Source of the DNA: Sphingomonas citricola
Lineage (GTDB): Bacteria; Pseudomonadota; Alphaproteobacteria; Sphingomonadales; Sphingomonadaceae
Direction of reading: 5' to 3'
Assembly (NCBI RefSeq): GCF_019429535.1
Contig: NZ_JAHXZM010000001.1
Location: forward strand, 620,001-684,000
Length of the DNA stretch: 64,000 nucleotides
Under the pieces are notes generated by a model. The model ran no database searches, was not told the DNA's origin, and saw nothing but the letters and a program-made list of their open reading frames with translations. The position numbers and the translations under genes were made by a program. Of this stretch, positions 49,920-63,660 are shown in pieces. Within the stretch, counting starts at the first letter, position 1. Each line of letters begins with the position of its first letter.

Positions 49920-51335
49920 ATGCACGCCGGTCCGACCACCCCCGCGCCGCTCGACGAGCCGCGCCCCGCCGGCTGGCGCGACGAACTGGTCGCGCTCACA
50001 CGGCTCGCCTCGCCGCTCGTCGCGGCCAATCTGCTCCAGATGGCGGTGGCGGCGGTCGACGTGATCTTCGTCGGGCGGCTCGGCACGCTCGAACTCGCCG
50101 CGGCGACGATGGGCGTGTTCCTGTTCAACCTGCTGCTCTACGCGGTGATCGGGCTGACCAGCGCCGCCGCGCCGCTGATCGCCGCCGAACTGGGGCAGCG
50201 CGCGCACGCGGTGCGCGAGGTCCGGCGCAGCGTCCGCATGGCGTTGTGGGTCGGCGTCGCCGCGTCGCTGCTCGTGATGGCGGTGCTCGCGAACGGCGAG
50301 CGGCTGCTGCTGCTCGCCGACCAGGACCCGCGCGTCGCGATGCAGGCGGGGCGTTTCCTCGACATCCTGTTGCTCGCGGTGATCCCCGGCGTGGTCGCAG
50401 GCGTGCTGCGCACCGTCGCCGCGGCATTGGGTCGCCCCGGCTGGGCGTTCGTCGTGACGGGGCTCGCGCTCGGCCTGAGCGTGCTCGTCAACTGGCTGCT
50501 CGTGTTCGGCAACGCCGGTTTTCCGCGGCTGGGGCTCGAGGGGTCCGCGATCGCCAGCGTCGTCAGCACCGCCGGGATGCTGGTCGCCTATCTGATGATC
50601 TTCGCGATCGATCGCCGCCTGCGCCGCTACCGCCTGTTCGGCCGCTGGTGGCGCCCCGAATGGAGCCGCGCGCGCGAGATCGTGCGGCTGGGCGTGCCGA
50701 TCATGCTCACTTGGCTGTTCGAAGGCGCGTTGTTCGGTGGTGCCGCGATCCTGATGGGGTTGATCGGCGTGACCGAGGTCGCCGCTCACGCCGTCGCGCT
50801 CAACATCGCCGCGGTCGCGTTCCAGGTGCCGTTCGGCGTCGCGCAGGCCGCCACGATCCGTGTCGGCCTCGCGTTCGGCGCGCGCGACGCGGATTGGGTC
50901 GCGCGGGCAGGGCACACCGCGCTCGCGCTCGGCATCGGCTTCATGGGGGTGAGCGCGTTCGCGATGTGGCTCGCGCCGCGCCTGTTCATCTCCGCCTATA
51001 TCGACGTCGATGCCGCGCAGAACGCGGCGGTCGTGCCGCTCGCGCTCCGTTATCTCGCGGTCGCGGCGGTGTTCCAGTTGGTCGACGGCGCGCAGGCGGT
51101 CGCGGCAGGGGCTCTGCGCGGGGTGCAGGACACGCGCGTGCCGATGCTGGTCGCGTTGTTCGGCTACTGGGTCGTCGGCTTCGGCACCGCGGCGGTGCTC
51201 GGCTTCGCGACCCCGCTCGCGGGGACGGGCATCTGGATCGGGCTCGCGGCGGGGTTGCTGGTCGTGTCGGTACTGCTGCTGTGGCGGTGGAGCGCGCGCG
51301 ATCGCCTCGGCCTGCTCCGCCCACGCCCGGCCTGA
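49920..51335 (+). CDS. MATE family efflux transporter
   Basis: A 471-residue protein with twelve hydrophobic segments in two halves, as typical for NorM-like MATE exporters ([30 protein letters not shown] at the start). It would expel cationic compounds using Na+ or H+. The ATG at 49920 is chosen; GTG 49857 would add a tail without homology. It is followed by the groESL operon after about 125 bp. Confidence 0.92.
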   Translation: MHAGPTTPAPLDEPRPAGWRDELVALTRLASPLVAANLLQMAVAAVDVIFVGRLGTLELAAATMGVFLFNLLLYAVIGLTSAAAPLIAAELGQRAHAVREVRRSVRMALWVGVAASLLVMAVLANGERLLLLADQDPRVAMQAGRFLDILLLAVIPGVVAGVLRTVAAALGRPGWAFVVTGLALGLSVLVNWLLVFGNAGFPRLGLEGSAIASVVSTAGMLVAYLMIFAIDRRLRRYRLFGRWWRPEWSRAREIVRLGVPIMLTWLFEGALFGGAAILMGLIGVTEVAAHAVALNIAAVAFQVPFGVAQAATIRVGLAFGARDADWVARAGHTALALGIGFMGVSAFAMWLAPRLFISAYIDVDAAQNAAVVPLALRYLAVAAVFQLVDGAQAVAAGALRGVQDTRVPMLVALFGYWVVGFGTAAVLGFATPLAGTGIWIGLAAGLLVVSVLLLWRWSARDRLGLLRPRPA

Positions 51336-51404
51336 AAAAAGGTTCCGAAAACGCGCCGCGTCCCCATTGACGCTCCACGGGACGCCCCACATATGCCGTC
51401 CCGC

Positions 51405-51429
51405 TGGCACTCGCTTTGGTCGAGTGCCA
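51405..51429 (+). promoter_or_regulatory. CIRCE operator upstream of groES
   Basis: TGGCACTC-N9-GAGTGCCA is a perfect inverted repeat with the 9-base spacer of CIRCE (consensus TTAGCACTC-N9-GAGTGCTAA; one changed base on each arm keeps the symmetry). It lies 34 bp before the groES ATG. The HrcA repressor is expected to bind it and release on heat stress. Confidence 0.9.
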
Positions 51430-51462
51430 AAAAAGTGTCACCAATCGAAAAGGGTTACAGCA

Positions 51463-51750
51463 ATGAACTTTCGTCCGTTGCACGACCGCGTTCTCGTTCG
51501 CCGCGTTGAGGCGGAAGAGAAGACGGCCGGTGGGATCATCATCCCCGACACCGCCAAGGAGAAGCCGCAGGAGGGCGAGGTCGTCGCCGCCGGCACCGGG
51601 GCGCGCGCCGAGAACGGCACGATCACCCCGCTCGACGTCAAGGCAGGCGACAAGATCCTGTTCGGCAAGTGGTCGGGCACCGAGGTCAAGGTCAACGGCG
51701 AAGACCTGCTGATCATGAAGGAATCGGACATCCTCGGGATCGTCGGCTGA
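51463..51750 (+). CDS. groES: Co-chaperonin GroES
   Basis: A 95-residue heat-shock co-chaperonin ([20 protein letters not shown]), with the mobile loop [16 protein letters not shown] and ending in DILGIVG. It caps GroEL. Under CIRCE control and followed 86 bp later by groEL. Confidence 0.98.
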   Translation: MNFRPLHDRVLVRRVEAEEKTAGGIIIPDTAKEKPQEGEVVAAGTGARAENGTITPLDVKAGDKILFGKWSGTEVKVNGEDLLIMKESDILGIVG

Positions 51751-51806
51751 TTCACCGGTTCGTCGCACCCCGCGCGCGCACATGCGTAGGGGTGTGACTT
51801 TTGTGA

Positions 51807-53480
<1,674 letters not shown>

Positions 53481-53491
53481 TCCGGCTGCGG

Positions 53492-53516
53492 CCCCGACCA
53501 GCGCTGCTGGTCGGGG
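53492..53516 (+). repeat. Perfect 10-bp hairpin after groEL
   Basis: CCCCGACCAG-CGCTG-CTGGTCGGGG, 12 bp after the groEL stop. It has no T tract; it may protect the mRNA 3' end or assist termination with the second hairpin downstream. Confidence 0.6.
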
Positions 53517-53601
53517 ACTCGCACCGGATCGGCCGGCGGGTCGGCACCAAGCCGAACCCGTCCGACATCCAGCAGCGGCTCCGCCGCTGCCAGCCTACCG
53601 A

Positions 53602-53640
53602 AAAGAGGGCCGAGCGGAGCAATCCGCCGGCCCTTCTTTT
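53602..53640 (+). terminator. Rho-independent terminator of groESL
   Basis: AGGGCCG (53606-53612) pairs with CGGCCCT (53628-53634); the inner stem GCGGA/TCCGC (53614-53618, 53623-53627) extends it, and TTCTTTT follows. Flanking A's (AAAAG) make it partly bidirectional. Confidence 0.85.
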
Positions 53641-53668
53641 GTTGGACCATCAGGCGTATTCTGGCGTC

Positions 53669-54220
53669 ATGGCCACCGAACCATCCGAACGGTTATTGAC
53701 CGCCGAGGAATTTCTCCAGATCGACTTCGGTGCCGACCTGAGGGCCGAACTCGACGATGGCGTGATCCGCATGATGGCGGGCGGCACGCGCGACCATGCA
53801 CGCATTCAGGCGAACGTTCTCGCCTATCTTCGCGTGGCGCTGAGGGGATCGGGTTGCCGGCCATACGGTTCCGACATGGCAGTCCAGACCCATGAACGCG
53901 GGGTGCGCTACCCGGATGTCACGATCGATTGCGGTATGAGCAGTGATCAGGATACCGACAAGGTACTGCGCAACCCGCGCGTCATCATCGAGATCCTGTC
54001 ACCATCGACACGGGACGTCGATCTACGTGTGAAGCGTGCCGAATATCGTGAATTGGACAGCATCTCGACGATCGCTTTCATCGATCCGGCGGCGCAAACC
54101 GTGTCGGTCGGTCAGCGTGGCCAAGACAACTGGATCGAGACATTGTTCGCCCGCAGTGCCATCGACCTCCCCGCCCTCAACCTGTCGATCCCGCACGACG
54201 AGATTTTCGCGCGCGACTGA
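53669..54220 (+). CDS. Uma2 family (DUF820) putative nuclease
   Basis: A 183-residue PD-(D/E)XK-fold protein: AELDDGVIRMMAGG, the acidic YPDVTIDCG and VIIEILSPSTRDVDLRVKRAEY give the Asp...Glu-x-x metal site of Uma2. The family is common in cyanobacteria and scattered in proteobacteria, often as isolated genes of unknown role. No partner gene is adjacent; it sits between groEL and a DUF3429 gene. Confidence 0.85.
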   Translation: MATEPSERLLTAEEFLQIDFGADLRAELDDGVIRMMAGGTRDHARIQANVLAYLRVALRGSGCRPYGSDMAVQTHERGVRYPDVTIDCGMSSDQDTDKVLRNPRVIIEILSPSTRDVDLRVKRAEYRELDSISTIAFIDPAAQTVSVGQRGQDNWIETLFARSAIDLPALNLSIPHDEIFARD

Positions 54221-54246
54221 ACGCGCGTTCGTGCGTTCGGCGGCGC

Positions 54247-54690
54247 ATGAGCACACGTATTCCCCTGGACGGCAAGATCCTCGGCTTCGGTCCCATGCTG
54301 CCCCTCGTCGCTGCCGGCATCGGCACGTGGGTGCTGCCCGGCGAATGGAAATTGATCGCGCTCAACTGCGCCATCATCTGGGGCGCGCTTATCCTCGCCT
54401 TCGTCGCCGGTGTCCGGCGTGGTTACGGCTTCGGCAATCCGTCGGCGTCGAAGCCGACCGAGATCGCTGCTGCGCTGTCCTATTTCTCGCTTGCGGGCCT
54501 GTCGCTGATCGTCCCGCGGGCGTCGATCGCGCTCGCGCTGCTCGCGGTCGGTTACGCATTCGTCGCGCTCCTCGATCGCCGTGCCGGGCGGCGGGGTAAT
54601 GCCCCGGCCTATTTCGCGACCCTGCGCGGTCCGCAGTTCCTGCTCGGCTGCGCGGGGCTCGCGGCTTGCTGGGCATGGCTGGTGCACTGA
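54247..54690 (+). CDS. DUF3429 family membrane protein
   Basis: A 147-residue protein with about five membrane helices; LALLAVGYAFVALLDRRAGR and PAYFATLRGPQFLLG near the end are the conserved DUF3429 segment with the Y-x-x-L-R motif. Function unknown. Convergent with the sugar nucleotidyltransferase gene with 21 bp between stops. Confidence 0.85.
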   Translation: MSTRIPLDGKILGFGPMLPLVAAGIGTWVLPGEWKLIALNCAIIWGALILAFVAGVRRGYGFGNPSASKPTEIAAALSYFSLAGLSLIVPRASIALALLAVGYAFVALLDRRAGRRGNAPAYFATLRGPQFLLGCAGLAACWAWLVH

Positions 54691-54711
54691 GCACCGGCCA
54701 CGCCCAAACGG

Positions 54712-55743
54712 TCACCTACGCTTCATCTCTTCCTGCAACAACTTGACGTCCTGACTGCGGCCGCGCGGTAGGATCAGGATGTCGTTGCCGCTCGCGACGA
54801 CGATCAGGTCTTCCACCCCGACCATCGCGATCCGCGCGCCATCGCTGCGCACCAGGCAGTTCCGGCTGTCGAGCACGATCGCGTCACCGTTGACGACGTT
54901 GCCGTGCGTGTCGTTGTCGGCAATCTGGTGCAGCGCATCCCAGCTGCCAACGTCGCTCCACCCCATCGCGACGGGGACGACGGCGACCTGTTCCGCCTTC
55001 TCCATCACCGCATAATCGATCGAGTCCGACGGCGATGCCTCGAATGCCGTGGCATCTGGATAAAGCCGCACGCCGTCGTGACGCGCCTGCGCCATCGACG
55101 CACGCGCCGCCGCCAGAATGTCGGGGCGGAACTGATCCAGCGCGTTCAGGTACGCGTCGGCGCAGAACAGGAAGATACCGCCGTTCCACACATGGTCGCC
55201 GGTCGCGATCATCGCTTCGGCGACGTCACGCTGCGGCTTTTCAACGAAGCGGGCAACACGGTGGACGCCCGCGGCAACCTCCTCGCCCACCTTGATGTAA
55301 CCGTATCCCGTCTCCGGCGCGTCGGGCGTTATCCCGAACGTGACCAGCCAGCCCTGTTCGACAAGCGGCAGCGCGGCGTGGATCGCGGCGTGGAATGCGT
55401 CGCGGTCCCGGATGACATGGTCGGACGGCATCACCAGCAACGGCGCCTTGCCGTCGGTCGCCAGTGCGGCAAGCGCGATCGCCGGGGCGGTGTTGCGCCC
55501 GGCGGGCTCTAGGATGATCGCCTGCGGTGCCGCGTCGAGTGTGGACAGTTGCGTCTCGACCTCGTCGGCGTGCGACGCATTGGCGACGACGATCGGCGCT
55601 GCGAATGCGTCGCCGTGCGCCCGCGCCGCGGTCAATTGCAGCATCGTTTCGGCGGCGGTCAGCGGCAGAAACTGTTTGGGACGCTCGGGTCGCGACATCG
55701 GCCACAGGCGCGTTCCCGAGCCGCCGGACAGGATGACCGGCAC
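54712..55743 (-). CDS. manC: Mannose-1-phosphate guanylyltransferase
   Basis: A 343-residue nucleotidyltransferase starting at GTG 55743 (MPVILSGGSGTRLWPMSR). Signature motifs LSGGSGTRLWPMSRPERPKQFLPL, LEPAGRNTAPAIALAAL, PSDHVI, ETGYGYIKVG, FVEKP and NGGIFLF are all present. It makes GDP-mannose from mannose-1-phosphate for polysaccharide. Only the GMP domain is present, no PMI domain. It is divergent from the exopolysaccharide operon, so the two are likely coregulated. Confidence 0.93.
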   Translation of the reverse strand: MPVILSGGSGTRLWPMSRPERPKQFLPLTAAETMLQLTAARAHGDAFAAPIVVANASHADEVETQLSTLDAAPQAIILEPAGRNTAPAIALAALATDGKAPLLVMPSDHVIRDRDAFHAAIHAALPLVEQGWLVTFGITPDAPETGYGYIKVGEEVAAGVHRVARFVEKPQRDVAEAMIATGDHVWNGGIFLFCADAYLNALDQFRPDILAAARASMAQARHDGVRLYPDATAFEASPSDSIDYAVMEKAEQVAVVPVAMGWSDVGSWDALHQIADNDTHGNVVNGDAIVLDSRNCLVRSDGARIAMVGVEDLIVVASGNDILILPRGRSQDVKLLQEEMKRR

Positions 55744-55905
55744 GATAACGGACAATAATTTTCTCCTTGAACCCCCCGCTGTCGTCTCATGCGGCAACGC
55801 CTGCGCAACGACCGTAGCGGGACAAAGCTCCCGCATTCAGGGAATCTTTGCCAATTTCCGCGAAAGCATGTCGGAAAGGCTTACAACGCAGGGTCGAGCG
55901 CCTTC

Positions 55906-57294
55906 ATGACGCGGGTATTCAAACATTACGTACCCAATGCGGCCTTGCTGCTGGGATTGCTCGATTTCATCCTCCTGCTGCTCGCGGCGGAAGCGGGCTG
56001 GCAGGTGCGTGCCTGGCAGATCGGTATGGACGCGGGCGCCGTCACGACGCGCATTCCGCAGTTGTTGTCGTTCGCGCTGCCGCTCGAGATCGCGATGGTC
56101 GCGGTCGGTGCCTACGGCGTCCACGCGTTTGAATCGTGGCGCTTCGCGACGGCGCGGTTGCTCGTCGCGGTGTCGCTGGGCGTCATCTTCCTGTCGGTGC
56201 TGTTCTTTCTGGTTCCGTCGGTCACCTTCTGGCGGTCGAACCTGTTTTTCGGAATGATCTTCGCGATCGCGGGGCTGGTCGCGATCCGCTTCGCGATCGG
56301 GAGCCTGATTAGCGGCGATGCGCTGCGGCGCCGCGTGCTCGTGCTCGGTGCGGGCCGGCGCGCGACGAAACTGGCCGAACTGGCGGTGCGGCCGCGTGCG
56401 AGTTTCAAGATCGTCGGCAACGTTGCGATGGGTGAGCCAAACTCCGCCATTCCCGGCGCGATCGGGCGCGACGCGATCAGCAATCTGTCCGACCACGTCC
56501 TCGCGCTCGACGCTACCGAGGTTGTGCTGGCGATCGAGGAGCGGCGGAATTCGCTGCCGCTGCGCGATCTGCTTCGCGTCAAGACGACCGGCGTCGGCGT
56601 GATGGACTATTCAACCTTCCTCGAGCGCGAGACGGGGCGGATCGACCTCGACAGCGTCAATCCGTCGTGGCTGATCTTCTCAGACGGCTTCTCCTCGGGG
56701 CGGATGCTGTCGACGATCTTCAAGCGCGCGTTCGACGTCGCGGTCAGCCTGCTGATGCTGTCCGTCGCGCTCCCCGTCATCATCGTCACCGCCGTCGCGA
56801 TCAAGCTGGAGAGCGCGGGCCCCGCCTTCTACCGCCAGCGCCGTGTCGGCCTGTATAATCAGCCGTTCGACATCCTTAAGTTGCGCTCGATGCGGCAGGA
56901 TGCCGAAATCGCGGGCAACGCGATCTGGGCGGCGGAGGACGACCCGCGCATCACCCGGATCGGGAAGTGGATTCGCAAGGTGCGCATCGACGAACTGCCG
57001 CAATGCTGGAGCGTGCTGAAGGGCGAGATGAGCTTCGTCGGCCCGCGCCCCGAACGCCCGCAATTCGTCGCCGACCTCGAGCGCGAGCTGCCCTTCTACG
57101 CCGAGCGTCACATGGTAAAGCCCGGGATTACCGGATGGGCGCAGATCAATTATCCATACGGTGCCTCGACTGAGGATGCGCGCAACAAGCTCGAATACGA
57201 CCTCTATTACGCCAAGAATTACTCGCCCTTTCTGGATCTGCTGATTCTTCTGCAGACGTTGCGGGTCGTGCTGTGGCCCGAGGGCGCACGCTGA
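55906..57294 (+). CDS. Polyprenyl glycosylphosphotransferase of exopolysaccharide synthesis
   Basis: A 462-residue inner-membrane protein with N-terminal membrane helices (about 1-130), a Rossmann-like domain (VLVLGAGRRATKLAEL) and the C-terminal bacterial sugar-transferase domain: FYRQRRVGLYNQPFDILKLRSM, DELPQCWSVLKGEMSFVGPRPERP and GITGWAQINYPYG. It starts the repeat unit by moving a sugar phosphate to undecaprenyl phosphate. The exosortase-linked type, next to prsK, fits the PEP-CTERM/EPS locus. ATG 55906 is chosen. Confidence 0.9.
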   Translation: MTRVFKHYVPNAALLLGLLDFILLLLAAEAGWQVRAWQIGMDAGAVTTRIPQLLSFALPLEIAMVAVGAYGVHAFESWRFATARLLVAVSLGVIFLSVLFFLVPSVTFWRSNLFFGMIFAIAGLVAIRFAIGSLISGDALRRRVLVLGAGRRATKLAELAVRPRASFKIVGNVAMGEPNSAIPGAIGRDAISNLSDHVLALDATEVVLAIEERRNSLPLRDLLRVKTTGVGVMDYSTFLERETGRIDLDSVNPSWLIFSDGFSSGRMLSTIFKRAFDVAVSLLMLSVALPVIIVTAVAIKLESAGPAFYRQRRVGLYNQPFDILKLRSMRQDAEIAGNAIWAAEDDPRITRIGKWIRKVRIDELPQCWSVLKGEMSFVGPRPERPQFVADLERELPFYAERHMVKPGITGWAQINYPYGASTEDARNKLEYDLYYAKNYSPFLDLLILLQTLRVVLWPEGAR

Positions 57295-57295
57295 C

Positions 57296-59337
57296 GTGAC
57301 GGGCGCTGCGTTCAACATCTGGCTCCATGGCCTTGCCGCGCTGCTTTTCTGCGGCGCGTTCGCGATCGAAGCGCGGCGCGCATCGTCGATCGCGCCGCGC
57401 GGGTTGCTCCTGCTTGCTCTGGGTGCGAGCGGATTATGGGCATTGAGCGTCGCGGGTATCGGCGACGGTGAAACGCCGGTGCGGGTCATGCTTGTCCTGC
57501 GCAACGTCGCGTGGGTGGCGGTGCTGTTCGTCCTGTCGCGATCGAATGCGAGCGGGGGACGCTGGCGTCACGGTGCCTATGGCGCGGTCGCCGCGTGCAC
57601 GTTGCTCGCCGGGGTGGTAACGATCGCCGGTTCGACGCTGCCCTCGATCGAGGCGCAGCAGGCGGCGGAACGCGCGTGGTTGTTGCTGCGACTGCTATCC
57701 ACGATCACCGCCCTGCTGTTGCTCCATCGCTACGTGATCACGAGGGCCGAGGGACAGGTCGGGGCGGCATCGATGCTCGCGACCGCGATCGGGGTGATGT
57801 GGACGAGTGACCTCGTCGTTCTCGTTGTCGCTTATGCCGCAGGCGACTGGGCCGAATGGCTCACGACAATTCGCGGACTGGCCACCGTGCTGGTCGCGAT
57901 GGCCTCGGTGATCGCGGTGCAGCGGCCCGCGGGTCGCGGGCTCAGTGTGTCGCGCAGCGCGACCGCGCAGACGATCGTCCTCGCGGGTGGCGCGGCCTAT
58001 GTCGTCGTGGCGATCTCGATGACCGCGCTGATTGGGCAGGTCGCGGGCACGCACGCGCGGGTGGTGCAGGCGGCTTTCGTCGTCGGGACGGGCACGGCGC
58101 TGCTTACACTGCTGATGACGCCGTGGCTGCGTGCGTGGACCAAGGTGATGATCGCCAAGCATCTGTTCACGCACCGCTACGATTACCGAACCGAGTGGAT
58201 GCGCTTCACCGATACGCTGGGTGTGTCGGGCAACGACGTTCAGCCATTACCGACGCGCGTCATCAAAGCGGTTGCCGACCTGACGGCATCACCCGCCGGA
58301 TTGCTGCTGCACGTGGACCGCGAATGCCTGGTCGCCGGTCCCGCGTGGCGGTGGGACGATGCACCCCCCGAAGCCGCGCCGCAGGCGCTGGTCGACTATC
58401 TCACCCGCACTGCGCGCATCGTCGACCTCGATTCGTGCCGGCTGGGGGAGGCACCGTCAGAGGAGATCACCGCCTTGCCCGACTGGCTAATCGCGCGAGA
58501 GGATGCGTGGGCGGTTGTCCCGCTGCTCCGCGCCGGCGTGCTCATCGGCGCAATCGTGCTAGCGCGCCCGCCGGTCACGCGCGCGCTCGACTGGGAGGAT
58601 TTCGATCTTCTCGGCGCGGCGGGCAGGCAGGCGGCGAGCTACCTTGCCGAGGAACGCGCGCACGCGGCATTGGCGGACGCGCAGCGGTTCGATGAATTCA
58701 ACCGGCGCTTCGCCTTCATCATGCACGACCTGAAAAATCTGGTCAGTCAGACCGCGCTGGTCGCGCGCAACGCCGAGCGGCACGCCGACAATCCGGCATT
58801 CCGCGCCGACATGATCGCGACGCTGCAAGACAGTTCGCAGCGCATGACGGCGCTGCTCGGCCGCCTCGCGCAGCGTCAGATCGGCAGTGGCGGGGGCGTG
58901 CAGCCGACCAGTTTGCGGCGCGTTGCGGAACGCGTCGCCGCTGCGCGGGCGGCGCAGCATCCGGTAACCGTCAGCGGCGCCGATACCTTCGCGATCGCCG
59001 ATCCCGAGGCGCTCGATACGCTGCTGGGGCATCTAGTGCAGAACGCGATCGAGGCGAGCGTCGATGGGACGGCGGTGGAATTACGTGTCGAACAGGTCGA
59101 CGCGCAAGCGATCGTCACGGTCATTGATCGCGGATGCGGCATGACCGCCGCCTTCGTGCGAGACCGCCTGTTCCGCCCGTTCGTATCGGACAAACCGGGC
59201 GGGTTCGGCCTCGGGGCGTATGAGGCGCGACAGATGGCGGAGCAGATGGGGGGCAGCGTCACGGTCGCGTCGCGTGAAGGGGAGGGCAGTGCGTTTCGTG
59301 TCGCGCTGCGGGCCGCAACCGTTCTGGAACAGGCAGC

Positions 59338-59341
<4 letters not shown>
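57296..59341 (+). CDS. prsK: PEP-CTERM/XrtA system histidine kinase PrsK
   Basis: A 681-residue kinase. About eight N-terminal membrane helices (residues 1-270) are followed by a GAF-like domain, a dimerisation segment with H477 in FIMHDLKNLVSQTALV, and a HATPase domain (LLGHLVQNAIEAS, IDRGCGM, PFVSDKPGGFGLGAYEARQM). The HDLKN box and organisation match PrsK. It begins with GTG directly after the transferase stop and overlaps prsR by 4 bp. It is expected to phosphorylate PrsR to regulate exopolysaccharide and PEP-CTERM genes. Confidence 0.92.
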
Positions 59342-60682
<1,341 letters not shown>

Positions 60683-60690
<8 letters not shown>

Positions 60691-62812
60691 CGAACCCGCG
60701 ACCTACCCGCTGCTGCGCGGACGGCGCAAGCGGCGGCGGGGCGCGTGGTTGCGGCGGGTAGCGGGGGTGATCGGCTCTCGCAGAATACGGATCGGTGCGG
60801 CGATCGCTCTGCTCGCAGGCATCGCAATCGCGATCGCGTACGTAGCGCGGCGAGCTGACGCACCCGATGCCGCGGTATCGATCGCGCGTGGTCGGGCGGC
60901 GCTCGCGCGCGCCAATTATTCCGCCGCACGCAACGACTTCATCGCGGCGGTTCGGTCCGAGCCTGACAACACGACGGCACTGATCGCGCTCGCGAAGGCC
61001 TATCTGCTGCTCGAGGATGGCGTCGCGGCGGGCGGCGCGATCGACCGCGCGCGCGGTGCGGGGGCCCCCGCGACCGTACTTCACGGACTGCGAGCGATGG
61101 CCCTGCTGCTGCAGGACGACGCGGCGGGCGCGATCGTCGAGGCCGATCAAGCAGGCGAGCGAGACCGCGCCATCGCACAACGTGCGAAGGGGCGCGCGCT
61201 CGCCGTGCAGGGCGACCGGGCCGGGGGGATCGCGCTGCTGGAACGAACCGTCGCGCGGTTCCCGCGCGATGCCGGGGCGTGGCAAGACCTCGGGCGCATT
61301 CGGCTCGACAACGGCGACGTCGGTGGCGCGAACGTGGCGGCGCAGCGGGCGCTCGCGCTCGATCTGAACAATCTCGCCGCGCTGGTGCTGCGCGGGGAAT
61401 TGGTACGCAGCCAATACGGTCTCGTCGCTGCGCTGCCGTGGTTCGAGGCGGCGCTCCGCCGCGACGCTTATTACCACCGCGCGCTGATCGAATATGCGGG
61501 GACGCTTGGCGATATCGGGCGCGCCAGGGAGGCGATCGCGGCCGCACGCGGCGCGCTCGCCGCACGGCCCGGCGATCCGCAGGCCCTGTACCTGCTGGCG
61601 GTGATCGCGGCGCGTGCAGGCGACCTGTCGCTCGCAGGCGATCTGCTCGATCAGAGCAGTGGCGGGCTCGATGGACTGCCCGGTGGTCTGCTGCTGTCGG
61701 GCGCGATCGATTATGCCAGTGCACGCTACCAGCAGGCGGCGGTCAAATGGCAGGCGTTGATCGGCGCGCAACCGATGAATTTGGTCGCGCGGCGGCTGCT
61801 CGGCGCGGCGCTACTGCGCTCGGGCGATGCGAAGGGGGCGCTCGACGCGCTGCGCCCGCTCGCCCTCCGTGACGACGCGGACACCTACACGCTGACGCTG
61901 GTCGCGCGCGCGTTCGAAGCGCGCGGCGAGCGCGACTGGGCAGCGCGCTTCCTCGACCGCGCCGCACACGCGCCTGCCGTTCGCGCGGCACCGTTCGGTC
62001 AGGACGACGATCCGGGAGTGCTCGCCGAAGCGGTCGCCGACGCGCCGAGCGATCCGGCCGCCGCGGTCGACAACATCCGCGGCCTGATCGAGCGCGGCGA
62101 CGTCGCGACCGCCATCACACGAAGCGAGGCGATCGCGCGCGCGTCACCCGGCGCGCCGCCTGCGCAACTGCTGCTGGGCGACGCGCTGGCGGCCGGGGGT
62201 CGATACGCGCGGGCAGGCGACGCCTACGCGCGCGCGGCGGACCTGCGCTTCGACCAGCCTGTTCTACTGCGGCTGGTGGAGGCATGGGCGCAGACCGGCA
62301 ATCGTGCGGGAGCGGCGGACGCGCTCGCGCTCTACCTCGCGCAGAACCCGTCGTCGGTGATCGCGCGGCGGCTGCTCTCGAACGTCCAGCTCGCCTCCGG
62401 GGATAATGGCGGCGCGGTCGCTACACTCGAGCGGTTGCGCACGCAGATCGGCGACGGTGACGCGTTGGTGCTGACCCAGCTCGCGCGCGCCTACACCCGG
62501 GCGGGTGATCCGCGGGCGGCGATACCGTTCGCGCGTGCCGCTTATCGCCTGTCGCCGATGAACGCGGGCGCGAGTGACGCGTACGGCGCGGCCTTGTTTG
62601 CCGCCGGCGATACGAACGGTGCGCTGCAATTGCTCACCAAGGCCGTGCGCCTGTCACCGGAACAGGCGGAGATACGCTGGCACCATGCGCAGGCGCTCGC
62701 GGATGCCGGCCGCGCGGCAGAGGCACGGCAATCGATCGCGCTCGCTCTGCGCGATCCGGCATTCGGCGAACGGGTGGCGGCTATGAGACTGCTTTCGGCA
62801 CTGCCACGCTAG
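60683..62812 (+). CDS. prsT: PrsT-like TPR-repeat protein
   Basis: A 709-residue protein with one N-terminal membrane helix (RIGAAIALLAGIAIAIAYVA, about residue 35-55) and about fifteen tetratricopeptide-like repeats in the periplasm (for example AALARANYSAARNDFIAAVR, YARAGDAYARAADL). PrsT is the TPR partner in the PEP-CTERM regulatory locus. It overlaps prsR by 8 bp. The exosortase gene itself is not in this window. Confidence 0.85.
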
Positions 62813-62849
62813 CGTTTGAGCCGTTCGATCCGCGCCCTATAGCGGCACG

Positions 62850-63659
62850 ATGGACGACGCCATGATCCGGATCGCCGCCGCGCTCGAGCGCTTGAGCCCG
62901 CCGCCGCCCGCCGCCGCCGATCCGCTCGCCCATCCTGCCTATGTCTGGCGCGAGGATGCACTGATCGCGGCGCGTGACTTTTCCCCGTTGCCGCTCGATC
63001 TGCTGCGCGGCGTCGACGCGCAAAAGGCCGCGCTGGTCGCCAATCTGGAGCGGCTCGCCGCCGGATACGCCGCGCAGGACGTGTTGTTATGGGGCGCGCG
63101 CGGAACGGGAAAGTCGGCGCTGGTCAAGGCGAGCGTCGCGGCGGTGCAGGCGGCGTACGGCGCGCTCGCGCTGGTCGAGGTTTCCGCGGATCGGCTGGAT
63201 ACGCTGCCGCGATTGTTCGATGCGATCGCGGCGGTCAGGCGCGCGTTCGTGCTGTTCATCGACGACCTCGGCTTCGACGCGGTCGGGGATGCGCGCGCGC
63301 TGCGCTCACTGCTCGAGGGCGGGGCGGAAGCACGACCGGCGAACGCGCGACTGGTAGTTACTTCGAACCAGCGCCACCTCGTGCCGCGCGACATGGGCGC
63401 GCAGGAGCGCGCGGTGAATGCGCGCGATGTTGCCGACGACCAGCTCGCGCTCGCCGATCGCTTCGGCATGAGCCTGGGCTTCCACGTCGTCGATCAGGAT
63501 CATTACCTCGACATCGTGCGCGGCTATTCCGCGGCGCACGCGCTGCCGTTCGACGCGGCCGACGCGGTGCAATGGGCGACGCGGCGCGGAAGCCGTTCGG
63601 GCCGGGTCGCGTGGCAATATGTCGTCGACCTCGCCGGACGCGAGGGCCGCGCGCTCTAG
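62850..63659 (+). CDS. DUF815 family AAA+ ATPase
   Basis: A 269-residue P-loop protein: Walker A WGARGTGKSALV (about residues 81-92), Walker B VLFIDDLGFD, and sensor-like LVVTSNQRHL. DUF815 proteins are small AAA-type ATPases of unknown function. The gene is convergent with the ABC-F gene, their stops being 2 bp apart. Confidence 0.9.
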   Translation: MDDAMIRIAAALERLSPPPPAAADPLAHPAYVWREDALIAARDFSPLPLDLLRGVDAQKAALVANLERLAAGYAAQDVLLWGARGTGKSALVKASVAAVQAAYGALALVEVSADRLDTLPRLFDAIAAVRRAFVLFIDDLGFDAVGDARALRSLLEGGAEARPANARLVVTSNQRHLVPRDMGAQERAVNARDVADDQLALADRFGMSLGFHVVDQDHYLDIVRGYSAAHALPFDAADAVQWATRRGSRSGRVAWQYVVDLAGREGRAL

Positions 63660-63660
63660 C

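Noticed and set aside
55744-55905. Sigma-54 promoter for the exopolysaccharide operon
   Set aside because: The GG...GC pair found (GGGAATCTTTGCC) has 8 and not 10 bases between, so it does not fit a -24/-12 promoter.
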